Positions 1 through 8,222 of a DNA stretch of 32,975 nucleotides are shown here, one piece after another. The DNA is taken from NCBI GenBank assembly GCA_945878525.1, contig CAMCTU010000015.1:1-32975 (forward strand). The letters run 5' to 3'. This DNA is from Sphingobacterium thalpophilum. Lineage in GTDB: Bacteria; Bacteroidota; Bacteroidia; Sphingobacteriales; Sphingobacteriaceae. Position 1 is the stretch's first letter, and each line of letters begins with the position of its first letter. The notes below the pieces were generated by a model, which was not told the origin of the DNA, ran no database searches, and saw only the letters and a list, made by a program, of their open reading frames with translations. The position numbers and the translations under genes were made by a program.

Positions 1-1
1 G

Positions 2-487
2 ATGATTGTTTCAGAAAACACGCTCAAATGGGCAATGCGATTTTATCCACCTCTATTTTTTCAAAGAATCTGGGTGATTAAATTTGACAAAGGCTTCACA
101 GGAGTTCAAGTTAAGATTTCAAAAAGCATTTTAAATCGTAATTACAATCATACAATCTTTGGGGGTACAATATTTAGCGCATCCGACCCATTTTTTGCCC
201 TCCTTTTTGATCAAATTTTACGAAGAAGAGGTTTAAAATGTCGGGTATGGCTAAAAAGGGCGGAAATTAAATATTTAAAACCGGGGGCATCAAGTTTGTA
301 TTTTTCAATTTCTGTAAGTGAAGAGCAGATCATGGAGGCTAAGACAACACTTGAAATTGAAGGGAAATTCGTTAAAGCCTATCCTATGAATATTTTTAAT
401 TCTGAAGGAGTACTTTGTGCAACGGTTATCAATGAAATATACATTAGAAGCTTATTCATTAGAGAGGAACAAACTGTTTCCTATTAA
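2..487 (+). CDS. DUF4442 hot-dog-fold protein (putative thioesterase-like)
   Basis: A 161-residue protein that I place in the DUF4442 family, which adopts the hot-dog fold of acyl-CoA thioesterases. The central helix region with NHTIFGGTIF and DPFFALLFDQIL, followed by KAEIKYLKPG-like beta strands (here RAEIKYLKPG), is typical. No signal peptide or membrane segment is seen, so it is probably cytoplasmic. The ATG lies at the second base of the window; homologues begin at about the same place, so the gene is probably complete, but its promoter is outside the window. A substrate cannot be read from sequence. The next gene starts 20 bases downstream on the same strand and may be co-transcribed. 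Confidence 0.75.
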   Translation: MIVSENTLKWAMRFYPPLFFQRIWVIKFDKGFTGVQVKISKSILNRNYNHTIFGGTIFSASDPFFALLFDQILRRRGLKCRVWLKRAEIKYLKPGASSLYFSISVSEEQIMEAKTTLEIEGKFVKAYPMNIFNSEGVLCATVINEIYIRSLFIREEQTVSY

Positions 488-507
488 AGTATTAAAGATT
501 AATAACC

Positions 508-1131
508 ATGAACATCAGGAAACTAATTTTAGAAGGGGAAGGAGTTACACAAGACTTTAAAAAGCGAATAACCAGTTGCGAAAAAATCGCAAAAACAATG
601 GTTTCATTCGCTAATAATAAAGGTGGAAGACTTTTGGTTGGAGTATCTGATGATGGAACCATTAGTGGCGTCAAGTCTGAAGACGAAGAAAAATATATGA
701 TTACCAGAGCAGCTCATTTTTATTGTAAGCCAGCGCTCGATCCTAAATTTGAAGAAGTTTATATTGAAGATAAAACAGTTCTTATTGCTGAAATAATTAA
801 GAGTGAATTAAAACCCCACTATGCTTTGGGTGAAGATAAAAAATGGTGGGTTTATATTCGTGTTAAGGATAAAAGTGTGCTGGCAAGTAAAATTGTAATT
901 GATGTCCTGAAACGTGAAAATAATGAACAGGGCGTATTTCTTGAATATTCCTCTAAAGAAAAAGCACTGTTAGAATATTTGGATGAACATGAACGTATCA
1001 CATCACGTGAATATAGTCTGATGCTTAATCTTTCAAGGCGGAGAACCCACCGTATTCTTGTTAATCTGGTACTTTCCGGAGTAATCCGACTTCATACAAC
1101 CGAAAAAGAAGAATATTACACTGCTTCTTAA
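508..1131 (+). CDS. AlbA_2 (Schlafen-type) domain protein with C-terminal winged helix
   Basis: A 207-residue soluble protein. Residues about 10-130 fit the AlbA_2 (divergent AAA-4/Schlafen AlbA) nucleic-acid-binding domain: an E/QDFK strand near residue 16 and the hallmark FANNKGGRLLVGVSDDG at 34-50, which in this family precedes a Gly-rich turn. Residues about 145-205 look like a winged helix (ITSREYSLMLNLSRRRTHRIL, then a basic wing), as in many two-domain members taken to be transcriptional regulators. The ATP-binding label often given to this family is not supported by a Walker motif here. It sits between a DUF4442 gene and a MATE exporter on the same strand, so local regulation is possible but unproven. 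Confidence 0.75.
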   Translation: MNIRKLILEGEGVTQDFKKRITSCEKIAKTMVSFANNKGGRLLVGVSDDGTISGVKSEDEEKYMITRAAHFYCKPALDPKFEEVYIEDKTVLIAEIIKSELKPHYALGEDKKWWVYIRVKDKSVLASKIVIDVLKRENNEQGVFLEYSSKEKALLEYLDEHERITSREYSLMLNLSRRRTHRILVNLVLSGVIRLHTTEKEEYYTAS

Positions 1132-1186
1132 TATAGAATAGTATAAACTACTATTATACAAATACTTAAATTTCAACTATTGTATA

Positions 1187-2551
1187 TTGAAACGAATTTA
1201 CTTTAAATACAGATCTCATTATAAAAGCACTCTGACACTCGCGATACCGGTTGTTATTTCACAACTTGGTCATACGCTTGTTCATACTGCTGACAGTGTT
1301 ATTGTGGGCCATTTTGCGGGTACTATTCCATTGGCAGCAGTATCATTGGTCAATAGTATTTTTATTGTTGCTTTGGTTATAGGTTTAGGCATATCCTATG
1401 GCTTAACTCCATTAATCGCCCAGGAAAGTGGAAGAAACAATAATGAAGAATGTGGTAAACTACTGGTAAATAGCTTATTGATTAATGCAATAATTGGAAT
1501 ACTCCTCTACCTGCTTATCTATTACGGTTCATTATTTTTTATTGACAGAATGAATCAGGATCCTGAAGTTGTTGTTCAAGCAAAGCCATATCTTGGTTTA
1601 TTGGGCTTCTCTATCATTCCATTGATGATATTCATGACATTTAAACAATTTGCCGAGGGTTTAGGATTTACAAAACAGGCAATGATGATTTCCTTGTGGG
1701 GGAATCTCATAAATGTATGTCTGGGAATCATTTTTGTTAAGGGATTATTTGGAATTGAACCCATGGGAGTTCGTGGCGTTGGATGGAGTACCTTAATTGA
1801 CAGGATAATCATGGCAATAGTGATGTGCATTTATGTACTGAAATCAAAATATTTTAAAGATTATCTTAAATCCTTTACTTACAAATCAGTAGATAAATTC
1901 AGATCCTTAAAAATTTTAACGATTGGTACACCTGTTGCGCTTCAATATACATTTGAAGTAAGTGCATTCAGTGTTTCTGCAATTTTAATAGGAAGTATTG
2001 GAGCTATTGAACAAGCTGCGCATCTGGTTGCAATAAATCTGGCTGCAATTACTTATATGATGGCAAGTGGTATTTCTGCCGCTGCAACAATAAAGTCGGG
2101 TAACAATTTCGGAAAAGAAGACTTTCTCAATCTCAGACTTTCGGCGATATCAAGCTACCATATTGTATTAATATTTATGGCTATAACAGCACTACTATTT
2201 GCCGGACTTAATGAATATTTGCCATTGCTTTATACTTCAGATAAAGCAGTAATAAGTATTGCTGCACAGCTGCTTATAATTGCAGCATTTTTTCAGTTAT
2301 TTGATGGAACACAGATTGTGGGTTTAGGAATACTAAGGGGACTTGGGGATGTAAACATACCAACATTGATTACTTTCGTAGCTTATTGGATAATCGGTAT
2401 ACCGGCAGGATACTATCTGGGAATTGTATTAGGATGGGGAGCAAATGGAATCTGGTACGGCCTGACATTAGGCTTACTGGTTTCGGCTGTTCTACTCTTT
2501 ACCAGATTCCATTATTTTTCTAGGAAGCTGGTTCGGCAAGCTCGTATATAA
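1187..2551 (+). CDS. MATE family efflux transporter
   Basis: A 454-residue polytopic inner-membrane protein with about 12 hydrophobic segments in two related halves, as expected for MATE (multidrug and toxic compound extrusion) antiporters, which export cationic drugs or metabolites using H+ or Na+ gradients. The first helix carries LAIPVVISQLGHTLVHTADSV and the next VGHFAGTIPLAAVSL, the typical N-terminal MATE signature; length matches NorM-type proteins. The start is TTG at 1187: the first internal Met is near residue 121, well past conserved helices, so no ATG start is possible. The 3' end overlaps the convergent 63-aa gene by 32 bases. Substrate is unknown. Confidence 0.93.
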   Translation: MKRIYFKYRSHYKSTLTLAIPVVISQLGHTLVHTADSVIVGHFAGTIPLAAVSLVNSIFIVALVIGLGISYGLTPLIAQESGRNNNEECGKLLVNSLLINAIIGILLYLLIYYGSLFFIDRMNQDPEVVVQAKPYLGLLGFSIIPLMIFMTFKQFAEGLGFTKQAMMISLWGNLINVCLGIIFVKGLFGIEPMGVRGVGWSTLIDRIIMAIVMCIYVLKSKYFKDYLKSFTYKSVDKFRSLKILTIGTPVALQYTFEVSAFSVSAILIGSIGAIEQAAHLVAINLAAITYMMASGISAAATIKSGNNFGKEDFLNLRLSAISSYHIVLIFMAITALLFAGLNEYLPLLYTSDKAVISIAAQLLIIAAFFQLFDGTQIVGLGILRGLGDVNIPTLITFVAYWIIGIPAGYYLGIVLGWGANGIWYGLTLGLLVSAVLLFTRFHYFSRKLVRQARI

Positions 2552-2711
2552 TTGATGCCACCGGAATTCTGATTTCATTAAAAATTTGAGATTGCATTTT
2601 CTTTAGTCTTTCAGTATGATCTTCAAGGCGGTCATTGATATTCATATATCTGATTAAATCGCCTGTTCTTGTATCAACAAATCTGTAACGGGTAAAATGT
2701 TGCTTTTCCAT
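2520..2711 (-). CDS. Small conserved-looking hypothetical protein (63 aa)
   Basis: A 63-residue charged protein beginning MEKQHFTRYRFVDTRTG, with a helical, heptad-like middle (DRLEDHTERLKKMQSQIFNEI) and a short hydrophobic tail. I do not recognise a named family. I chose the ATG at 2711; a GTG five codons upstream is also open. It overlaps the last 32 bases of the convergent MATE gene, which could suggest a shadow ORF, but most of it lies outside that gene and its composition looks protein-like. It follows the deacetylase-like gene on the same strand after 68 bases. Probably a real small protein of unknown role. Confidence 0.55.
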   Translation of the reverse strand: MEKQHFTRYRFVDTRTGDLIRYMNINDRLEDHTERLKKMQSQIFNEIRIPVASIIYELAEPAS

Positions 2712-2779
2712 ATTGCAAATGTACACTAAATTTATTGAAAATCAGCTTTTTACCTATCATCGATTTGTGTTACAAATAT

Positions 2780-3682
2780 CTAAAAATATAAATCATTAGC
2801 AACCCTGAAGGTATTACAGTGGGCCTCAATGATATCCGTAATTTTCGGCGAATACCCACCTCCCATACTAACCTGGACCGGTATTTTTAAACTTCGGCAA
2901 TAACTTAAAACCATATGATCCCTTTGTTTGCACCCATCTCTGGAAAGGTTCAATTTTCCAAGTTTATCAGTTGCAAGAACATCTACCCCTGCCAAATAGA
3001 ATATAAAATCAGGCTTAAATGACTCAATTACAATCTTTAGGTTCCTTGTTAACAGATTTAGGTATTCGTTATCAGAGATCCCATCTTGTAAACCAATATC
3101 AAGATCCGACCTTTCTTTCCTGAATGGAAAATTCTTCTCTGCATGAATAGAAAAAGTAAAAACTCTTGGTTCGTTTTTGAATATCTCTGCAGTGCCATTA
3201 CCCTGATGTACATCAAGATCAATAATTAATATTCTGGATGCTAAAAATTTGTTTAATAAGTAATTAGCTGCAATCGCCTGATCATTTAACAGACAAAAGC
3301 CTTCGGCCCAGTCAGTACCTGCATGATGAGTACCTCCTGCAATGTTAAATGCAATTCCATGCTCTAAGGCATAAATACTCCCATCAATGGTACCACGGGC
3401 AATCCTGATTTCTCTTTCGATTAAACTCGCAGTTAATGGAAACCCTGCCCTGCGGATTTCAGCATCACTTAGCCTCAAATCCCGAAGTCTTTCCCAATAG
3501 TTCTGCTCATGTGTCTGAAGAATTATATCTTCATCGAGCTTTCCGGGTGAAAAGAGTGAGTTAAAATTAATCAATCCTTCATGTAAAAGCTGTTCAGGTA
3601 TCAGTTCATATTTGAGCATCGGGAAACGATGACCATCAGGCAAGGGATGAATATAACATGGATCAAATGCAAGAAAAAGCAA
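2780..3682 (-). CDS. Histone deacetylase family protein (AcuC/acetylpolyamine amidohydrolase-like)
   Basis: A 300-residue member of the zinc-dependent arginase/deacetylase fold. Visible active-site elements are the tandem His pair H119-H120 in AGGTHHAG, DLDVHQGNG at 155-163 giving metal ligands D157 and H159, and D234 in AGVDVLATD as third ligand. The N-terminus DPCYIHPLPDGHRFPM is the usual beginning of bacterial family members. The substrate may be an acetylated lysine, acetylpolyamine or another acetyl-amide; the sequence does not decide. The start is TTG at 3682, just before the conserved N-terminal strand; the only nearby ATG (residue 22) would remove it. It begins 5 bases after the stop of the TspO-like gene, so the two are almost certainly co-transcribed. 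Confidence 0.92.
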   Translation of the reverse strand: MLFLAFDPCYIHPLPDGHRFPMLKYELIPEQLLHEGLINFNSLFSPGKLDEDIILQTHEQNYWERLRDLRLSDAEIRRAGFPLTASLIEREIRIARGTIDGSIYALEHGIAFNIAGGTHHAGTDWAEGFCLLNDQAIAANYLLNKFLASRILIIDLDVHQGNGTAEIFKNEPRVFTFSIHAEKNFPFRKERSDLDIGLQDGISDNEYLNLLTRNLKIVIESFKPDFIFYLAGVDVLATDKLGKLNLSRDGCKQRDHMVLSYCRSLKIPVQVSMGGGYSPKITDIIEAHCNTFRVANDLYF

Positions 3683-3687
3683 GAGGA

Positions 3688-4491
3688 TTAATAATTAAGA
3701 GGTGCTTGAGTACTATTTTTTCTAAAAATTCTGATTATTATAAAAATAAGAATGATGGCAAAAGCTCCATAAGCAGCATTAATTACATTCTCAAACAATT
3801 GATAATCAACTTGCTTTCGTTTCAATAAAATGCCATAGAGTGCCCAAAGTATCACAAAACCGAAGGGTAAATTTCTCCTGACCAGAATGATAAACAAAGA
3901 AAGAAGAGTGGCTATTCCAATCAGAATTATAACCCAAAAGCTTTCAGAAATTCCTATTCCATTCCAGCCAGTAAATTTTAACCAAGCACTGATATTAGCA
4001 ATGCTTGCAATACAAATCCAGCCAAAATAAATGCTTAATGGAAAATGCGTAAAAATCATTGTCTGAACAGACCGTTCAGGGTTAGAAATATGTGCTTTGA
4101 TACTGATCCTGATCAGTGTAAAAAGCTGAATCATCATCAGAATAACAGAAACCAGTAATTGTTCGTTCACCCATGCTATTAACCAAAACCCAGTTGAGAT
4201 ATTGTTAATAACAAATAGCCAGCCTATTTTTTGGGTATCCTGATTGACCTGACAGCTTGAACCTTTTGAAAATGATTTGTAAAGATGAAATAAACAAAAA
4301 GCGAGCAGTGAGATATAGATGAGGCCCCAGATAGCAAAAGTAATCCCGGCAGGAGCAAAAACGGTATCAAATTTAGCAGAAACCTGACCTACATCCTGAG
4401 TTGAAAATGATTTTACCTGAACCAGATATGATAACAATAACTGAAATCCAAGTGCTATTAAATTCATGATCGCCAATAATCTTGTTTTCAT
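3688..4491 (-). CDS. TspO/MBR-related multipass membrane protein
   Basis: A 267-residue membrane protein with about seven hydrophobic helices. The segment FAPAGITFAIWGLIYISLL near residues 45-63 is the signature of the tryptophan-rich TspO/MBR-like family found in Bacteroidota and some eukaryotes. These proteins are longer than true TspO (about 160 aa, five helices) and the ligand is not established; porphyrin or tetrapyrrole binding should not be assumed. ATG start at 4491. It is followed after 5 bases by the deacetylase-like gene, implying one transcript. The ligand and any functional link to the hydrolase are unknown. Confidence 0.75.
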   Translation of the reverse strand: MKTRLLAIMNLIALGFQLLLSYLVQVKSFSTQDVGQVSAKFDTVFAPAGITFAIWGLIYISLLAFCLFHLYKSFSKGSSCQVNQDTQKIGWLFVINNISTGFWLIAWVNEQLLVSVILMMIQLFTLIRISIKAHISNPERSVQTMIFTHFPLSIYFGWICIASIANISAWLKFTGWNGIGISESFWVIILIGIATLLSLFIILVRRNLPFGFVILWALYGILLKRKQVDYQLFENVINAAYGAFAIILIFIIIRIFRKNSTQAPLNY

Positions 4492-4565
4492 GTTTCTGTA
4501 ATTAGTATAGAATTATTACGAACGGATTTTATACAGTAAAAAATATACTTAATGTAAAGTTTGGT

Positions 4566-5045
4566 TCAGTAACGAAAATTTATAAGTTCAAGAATATCAA
4601 GTAAATAATCAGCATCAGTTTCATCAAAACTATTTAACTCTTCACTATCAACATCCAGAACGCCGATCACTTTCCCACTTCTGATAATTGGTATTACAAT
4701 TTCAGATTTTGAGGCACTGCTGCAGGCGATATGTCCCGGAAATAAGTCAACATCAGGGACAATAAGGGTTTTTTTCTGTTCCCATGCAGAACCACAAACT
4801 CCTTTACCCAGCTTTATTCTAGTGCAGGCAACTGGCCCCTGGAAGGGCCCTAATACCAGCTCATTACCCTTTACCATATAAAACCCTACCCAAAAGAAGT
4901 TAAACTGTTCTTTGAGGGCAGCGCAAACATTAGCCATATTAGCAATCTGATCAGACTCTCCATCTAATAAAGATGAAATCTGAGGTAATATTGAATCATA
5001 TTGATTCTCTTTACTTCCTAGTATGATTCTTAAATCTTCAGCCAT
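4566..5045 (-). CDS. msrC: Free methionine-(R)-sulfoxide reductase (GAF domain)
   Basis: A 159-residue single-GAF-domain enzyme that reduces free L-methionine-(R)-sulfoxide to methionine, an oxidative-damage repair step in the cytoplasm. It covers the whole fRMsr family length. Cys74 (VACTRI), Cys84 (GKGVCG) and Cys108 (HIACSSASKSE) have the exact 10- and 24-residue spacing of the catalytic cysteines in yeast/E. coli fRMsr, which separates it from sensory GAF domains; an additional Cys41 is present. I use the ATG at 5045; a TTG one codon upstream is less likely. It is 74 bases upstream of the TspO-like gene on the same strand, so it may be the first gene of that unit. Confidence 0.93.
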   Translation of the reverse strand: MAEDLRIILGSKENQYDSILPQISSLLDGESDQIANMANVCAALKEQFNFFWVGFYMVKGNELVLGPFQGPVACTRIKLGKGVCGSAWEQKKTLIVPDVDLFPGHIACSSASKSEIVIPIIRSGKVIGVLDVDSEELNSFDETDADYLLDILELINFRY

Positions 5046-5223
5046 CAAGCAAATTTACCATTCAAAATTCATTGATACTCATTTTGAACCAATAAAATAA
5101 TTAAAATCAGAAGAAATTGAGAATTAAACTCATAGATCAGGTAAATACTTTAATTCACAGCTAATACCTAGATAAATAGTCAAGCTTGTTGAAAATACGC
5201 AAGAAGAATACATCTAGATAAAT

Positions 5224-5231
5224 TACCTTTG
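5224..5231 (+). promoter_or_regulatory. Possible -7 box upstream of crtA-like gene
   Basis: TACCTTTG matches the Bacteroidota primary-sigma -7 consensus TAnnTTTG. A transcript from it would start near 5238, about 24 bases before the ATG at 5262, which argues against the upstream in-frame TTG at 5229. I see no good TTTG element 19-20 bases upstream, so this is a weak call. Confidence 0.35.
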
Positions 5232-5261
5232 GAGGCTGAAACAGAATTTCTTATATACATT

Positions 5262-5984
5262 ATGTTAGTTTCCTTTATTATCGTAAGATACAGACCATTA
5301 TTCATTCCTCTCGCTATTCTTGCCATGGCAGTTCACCGTATTCCACTTTCTTTAAACAAAGCCTGCACTTTTTGGAAATTGATGGGATGTGGCAAAAATG
5401 GTTCATTTGACCTGACACCCGACTGGCAACAATGGGCATTAATGACAGTTTGGAAATCAGAAGAAGATTTAAAAAAATTTCAGCAAAATTCATTTATTGC
5501 TTGGTGGTGGAAAAAATTTACTACCGAACAATGGGTCCTTCTAGGTATTCCTTTAGGTAGTCACGGTAAATGGGATGGTAAAGACCCATTTAAAATGAAT
5601 AATTATGATTCAAACTATACCGGACCAGTAGCTGTTCTAACAAGAGCGACCATAAGGTTCAGTAAATTGACTCAGTTCTGGTCCAATGTTGAACCTGTAG
5701 CCGTAATAATGAGTAAAGCTCCGGGCTTTATAAGCTCCATTGGAATTGGTGAAGCTCCATTTTTCAGGCAGGCTACCCTGTCGATATGGAAAGATATGGA
5801 AAGTATGAAAACCTTTGCATATGGCTCTCCTGAACATGCAGAAGTGATAAGAAAAACCAGAAAACTGAACTGGTACAGTGAAGAACTTTTTGTAAGATTC
5901 CGTTTAATATCAGGATCAGGAACCAATAAAGGAGAAGACCCAATCAAAGAAATCCAACACAAGTTAATAAATTCTAAATCATGA
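5262..5984 (+). CDS. crtA: Spheroidene monooxygenase-like protein (CrtA family)
   Basis: A 240-residue protein resembling CrtA, the O2-dependent haem protein that oxidises acyclic carotenoids at C-2 in purple bacteria; relatives occur in carotenoid-making Bacteroidota. Recognisable blocks are KACTFWKLMGCG, then TRATIRFSKLTQFWSNVEPV, APGFISSIGIGEAPFFRQAT with SIWKD, and a final block of FAYGSPEHAEVIRKTRKLNW plus YSEELFVRF, colinear with CrtA and close to its length of about 240 aa. I prefer the ATG at 5262 over TTG at 5229 because family members begin with this hydrophobic strand and a -7-like box covers the TTG. No other carotenoid gene is in the window, so the true substrate is uncertain. 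Its stop overlaps the next start (ATGA). Confidence 0.85.
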   Translation: MLVSFIIVRYRPLFIPLAILAMAVHRIPLSLNKACTFWKLMGCGKNGSFDLTPDWQQWALMTVWKSEEDLKKFQQNSFIAWWWKKFTTEQWVLLGIPLGSHGKWDGKDPFKMNNYDSNYTGPVAVLTRATIRFSKLTQFWSNVEPVAVIMSKAPGFISSIGIGEAPFFRQATLSIWKDMESMKTFAYGSPEHAEVIRKTRKLNWYSEELFVRFRLISGSGTNKGEDPIKEIQHKLINSKS

Positions 5985-6238
5985 GAGTTATAGCAGAACT
6001 ACCACATCCTGATTTTAAAATAACCTTGTTCTCCATGAATCAAAAATATGTTATTAAACTGGAGAAGGGCACTTTTGAACAAATCTATAAAATATCTGAA
6101 CTGGACATCCCGGAAGGGGTAAATGGAGTTTTTCAGTTACTTGATTCCGAATTCATAAAAACAGCGGCTGAACGCTTTAATCAAATGAGGAATGATTTTA
6201 TAGAAGCGTTCAAAAGATACGATAATAACATATTATAA
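5981..6238 (+). CDS. Hypothetical protein translationally coupled to crtA-like gene (85 aa)
   Basis: An 85-residue soluble protein that I do not recognise. The first half has alternating hydrophobic residues suggesting beta strands (ITLFSMNQKYVIKLEKG); the second half looks helical and ends FNQMRNDFIEAFKRYD. There is no signal peptide, membrane helix or Cys pair. Its ATG overlaps the TGA of the CrtA-like gene (ATGA), a layout that usually means translational coupling and often a shared pathway or complex. Codon and amino-acid use look genuine. Function is unknown; an accessory role for the CrtA-like enzyme is only an inference from position. Confidence 0.75.
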   Translation: MRVIAELPHPDFKITLFSMNQKYVIKLEKGTFEQIYKISELDIPEGVNGVFQLLDSEFIKTAAERFNQMRNDFIEAFKRYDNNIL

Positions 6239-6495
6239 CGAACTGATATATAGTGGTTTATACTCATAAACAAAATTAAATTTTGTAATATAGTTCACTT
6301 TGATGTGGAAATCTCTGACGTAGCTAATTAAATAATTAATATAAATTATTATAAAACATTGATTAACAATATTTTATAATATGCAACAAAATATAATTTT
6401 ATTGCCTAAAAGTGCCAAATTTATGGGAAGTTTAGTCATTTTTATATATTTTAACACATTTTAAAAGCTAAGATATTTTTTGTTATTTTTGAGGT

Positions 6496-7026
6496 ATGAA
6501 ACTTATCAACTCCACCCGTTTTATAGTATTAACACTTCTTGTGATTGCAGCTGCTCTAAGCAGAGCACTACCCTACTTAATTCCACATACCTGGAATTTT
6601 ACAGCTATTGGTGCCTTGGCGATATTTGGCGGCGCACAGTTCAGTGATAAACGATTGGCATTTATAGTACCCATAGCAGCAATGGCAATATCAGATGTCT
6701 TTATTGGAAACGGATTCAGCCTGGTGGTTTATACAGGTTTCGTTGCAATGGTTGGCTGTGGGTTCCTGATCAGAAATAAAGTTAACACAACAAATGTAAT
6801 TTTAGCATCCTTCATAAGCGCGTCAGTTTTTTTCCTGATTACTAATTTTGCTTTTCTATACCCAAGCGCAAGGTACTCCCACAACATTTCGGGTATCCTT
6901 ACTTCTTATGCCGCAGGTCTTCCCTTCTTTAGAAACATGTTAATAGGTAATTTGGTGTTTTCATCAATTTTGTTTGGAACATTTTATCTTCTATCCAAAA
7001 GATTTATCGGACTGGCAAAAGTTTAG
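6496..7026 (+). CDS. DUF6580 family membrane protein (putative transport component)
   Basis: A 176-residue inner-membrane protein with about five to six hydrophobic helices and short loops. The NFTAIGALAIFGGAQFSDKR region, the following AMAISDVFIG and the late NFAFLYPSARYSHN match what I know as DUF6580, described as putative transport protein. Size and topology resemble the substrate-binding S-components of ECF vitamin transporters, but I see no established family motif proving that. ATG start at 6496. The 257-base upstream region is very AT-rich and shows no riboswitch. It is a single-gene unit converging on the nitrilase-like gene. The closeness of a B12 uptake locus is suggestive only. 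Confidence 0.7.
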   Translation: MKLINSTRFIVLTLLVIAAALSRALPYLIPHTWNFTAIGALAIFGGAQFSDKRLAFIVPIAAMAISDVFIGNGFSLVVYTGFVAMVGCGFLIRNKVNTTNVILASFISASVFFLITNFAFLYPSARYSHNISGILTSYAAGLPFFRNMLIGNLVFSSILFGTFYLLSKRFIGLAKV

Positions 7027-7160
7027 GTCGCGGTTTTATACAGGATCTTTGCCATCAAGCAGAGTAAAGTTTTGAATTTTAAAAAAACTTAAAATTGTTT
7101 ATCCCTAAACCTTCTATCTGGGTTGACAATATTTAGAGAATTATTTTTCAAACATAATTT

Positions 7161-8222
7161 TTATATTCTGCGTGCTTCTATTTGTGCCTTTTCACCTTCT
7201 GCAGTAACTTCTTCGTGCGTTTTAAGATTAAATTCTTTTAAAATATCCTTAACACGGACATCAGGTGATAAACTTTCTAAAATAGCCCATTCTTCTTCAT
7301 GGAATACTTTTATATCCACCTTACGACCGTATTTTTTTTGAATCGCAGGAAAATGTTGAACAAAAGGCCATAGATGCAGGAAAGCTTTTTCCAAATTAAC
7401 CGGAGCACAACAAAGCTGCGGGTTCCAGAAACCTGTTTTTGCCAATTCTTCTCCCGTTATATCACATATCTTAGTCGTTCCTTTTCGGGTACTTGAAACC
7501 ACTACACACTTATGCTTCCAGGCTAGTGAGTTGATCATTTGCCCTGCTGAAAATGCTGAGGGGAAGAAAATAATCTCAGCACCCTGCTTACGGTACATTT
7601 CCCATCCATCATCCCATAAGGAATCAAAGCAAATCTGCACCCCAATTTTCCCGAAATCCGTTTGGATCACATCCTGAAACAACGGACCAGGCATCACACC
7701 ACTTTGGATCTCACCCTCAGTAGGGTGAATTTTATGATATGTACCAATACGTTTTCCCTGGCGGTCGATCACAACAGCCGATATGTAAAACATTCCATGT
7801 CCGGCCGGGGTGTCAACTGCACAGATAGTATAGCAATTGTTTTTTTTAGAAAACTCAGAAAATAGAACTAACACTTCCTCCGATTTACTGATCCTTTGTT
7901 CTACACTGAACTTGCCATCCATTTTGGTATTTGCAATGTAAAGACATTCAGGCAAGCATACTACATCAGGACTAAAGGGTTCAATTCCCTTTAGAGATTC
8001 CATCACACTTTTGACCATGCTGTCAGGTGTGTCGGCAGAGAGTTTTTCCTGTGAAAAACTTGCAATCCAAACTTCTCTTGGAAATTTTTGCCTTGGGATA
8101 AGAGTGGTACCCGGATTATGATTGCTTTCTAAGGATTCAGCTAAACCTATGTTGCCCAGAGTTGTGAGTCCGGCAGTTAAAGCTGATTTTTTCAAAAAAG
8201 TTCTTCTTGATTTTTGATGCAT
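7161..8222 (-). CDS. Carbon-nitrogen hydrolase (nitrilase superfamily) with Tat signal
   Basis: A 353-residue protein of the nitrilase/amidase superfamily, which cleaves or forms C-N bonds in amides, nitriles or carbamoyl compounds. The catalytic Glu-Lys-Cys triad is visible: E92 in CLPECL, K164 in YHKIHPTEGE and C198 in QICFDSLW. The N-terminus has a twin-arginine motif, SRRTFLKKSA, followed by a hydrophobic stretch, so export to the periplasm is predicted, which is unusual for a superfamily that is mostly cytoplasmic. I use the ATG at 8222; the longer TTG-started form adds ten residues before the Tat motif. The residues after the triad extend about 100 aa past the core. The substrate is not identifiable. 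It is 170 bases downstream of the sirtuin gene on the same strand. Confidence 0.88.
   Translation of the reverse strand: MHQKSRRTFLKKSALTAGLTTLGNIGLAESLESNHNPGTTLIPRQKFPREVWIASFSQEKLSADTPDSMVKSVMESLKGIEPFSPDVVCLPECLYIANTKMDGKFSVEQRISKSEEVLVLFSEFSKKNNCYTICAVDTPAGHGMFYISAVVIDRQGKRIGTYHKIHPTEGEIQSGVMPGPLFQDVIQTDFGKIGVQICFDSLWDDGWEMYRKQGAEIIFFPSAFSAGQMINSLAWKHKCVVVSSTRKGTTKICDITGEELAKTGFWNPQLCCAPVNLEKAFLHLWPFVQHFPAIQKKYGRKVDIKVFHEEEWAILESLSPDVRVKDILKEFNLKTHEEVTAEGEKAQIEARRI

Noticed and set aside
6271-6285. Palindrome CAAAATTAAATTTTG after the 85-aa gene
   Set aside because: Purely A/T-rich with one-base loop and no T-run; expected by chance in such AT-rich DNA.
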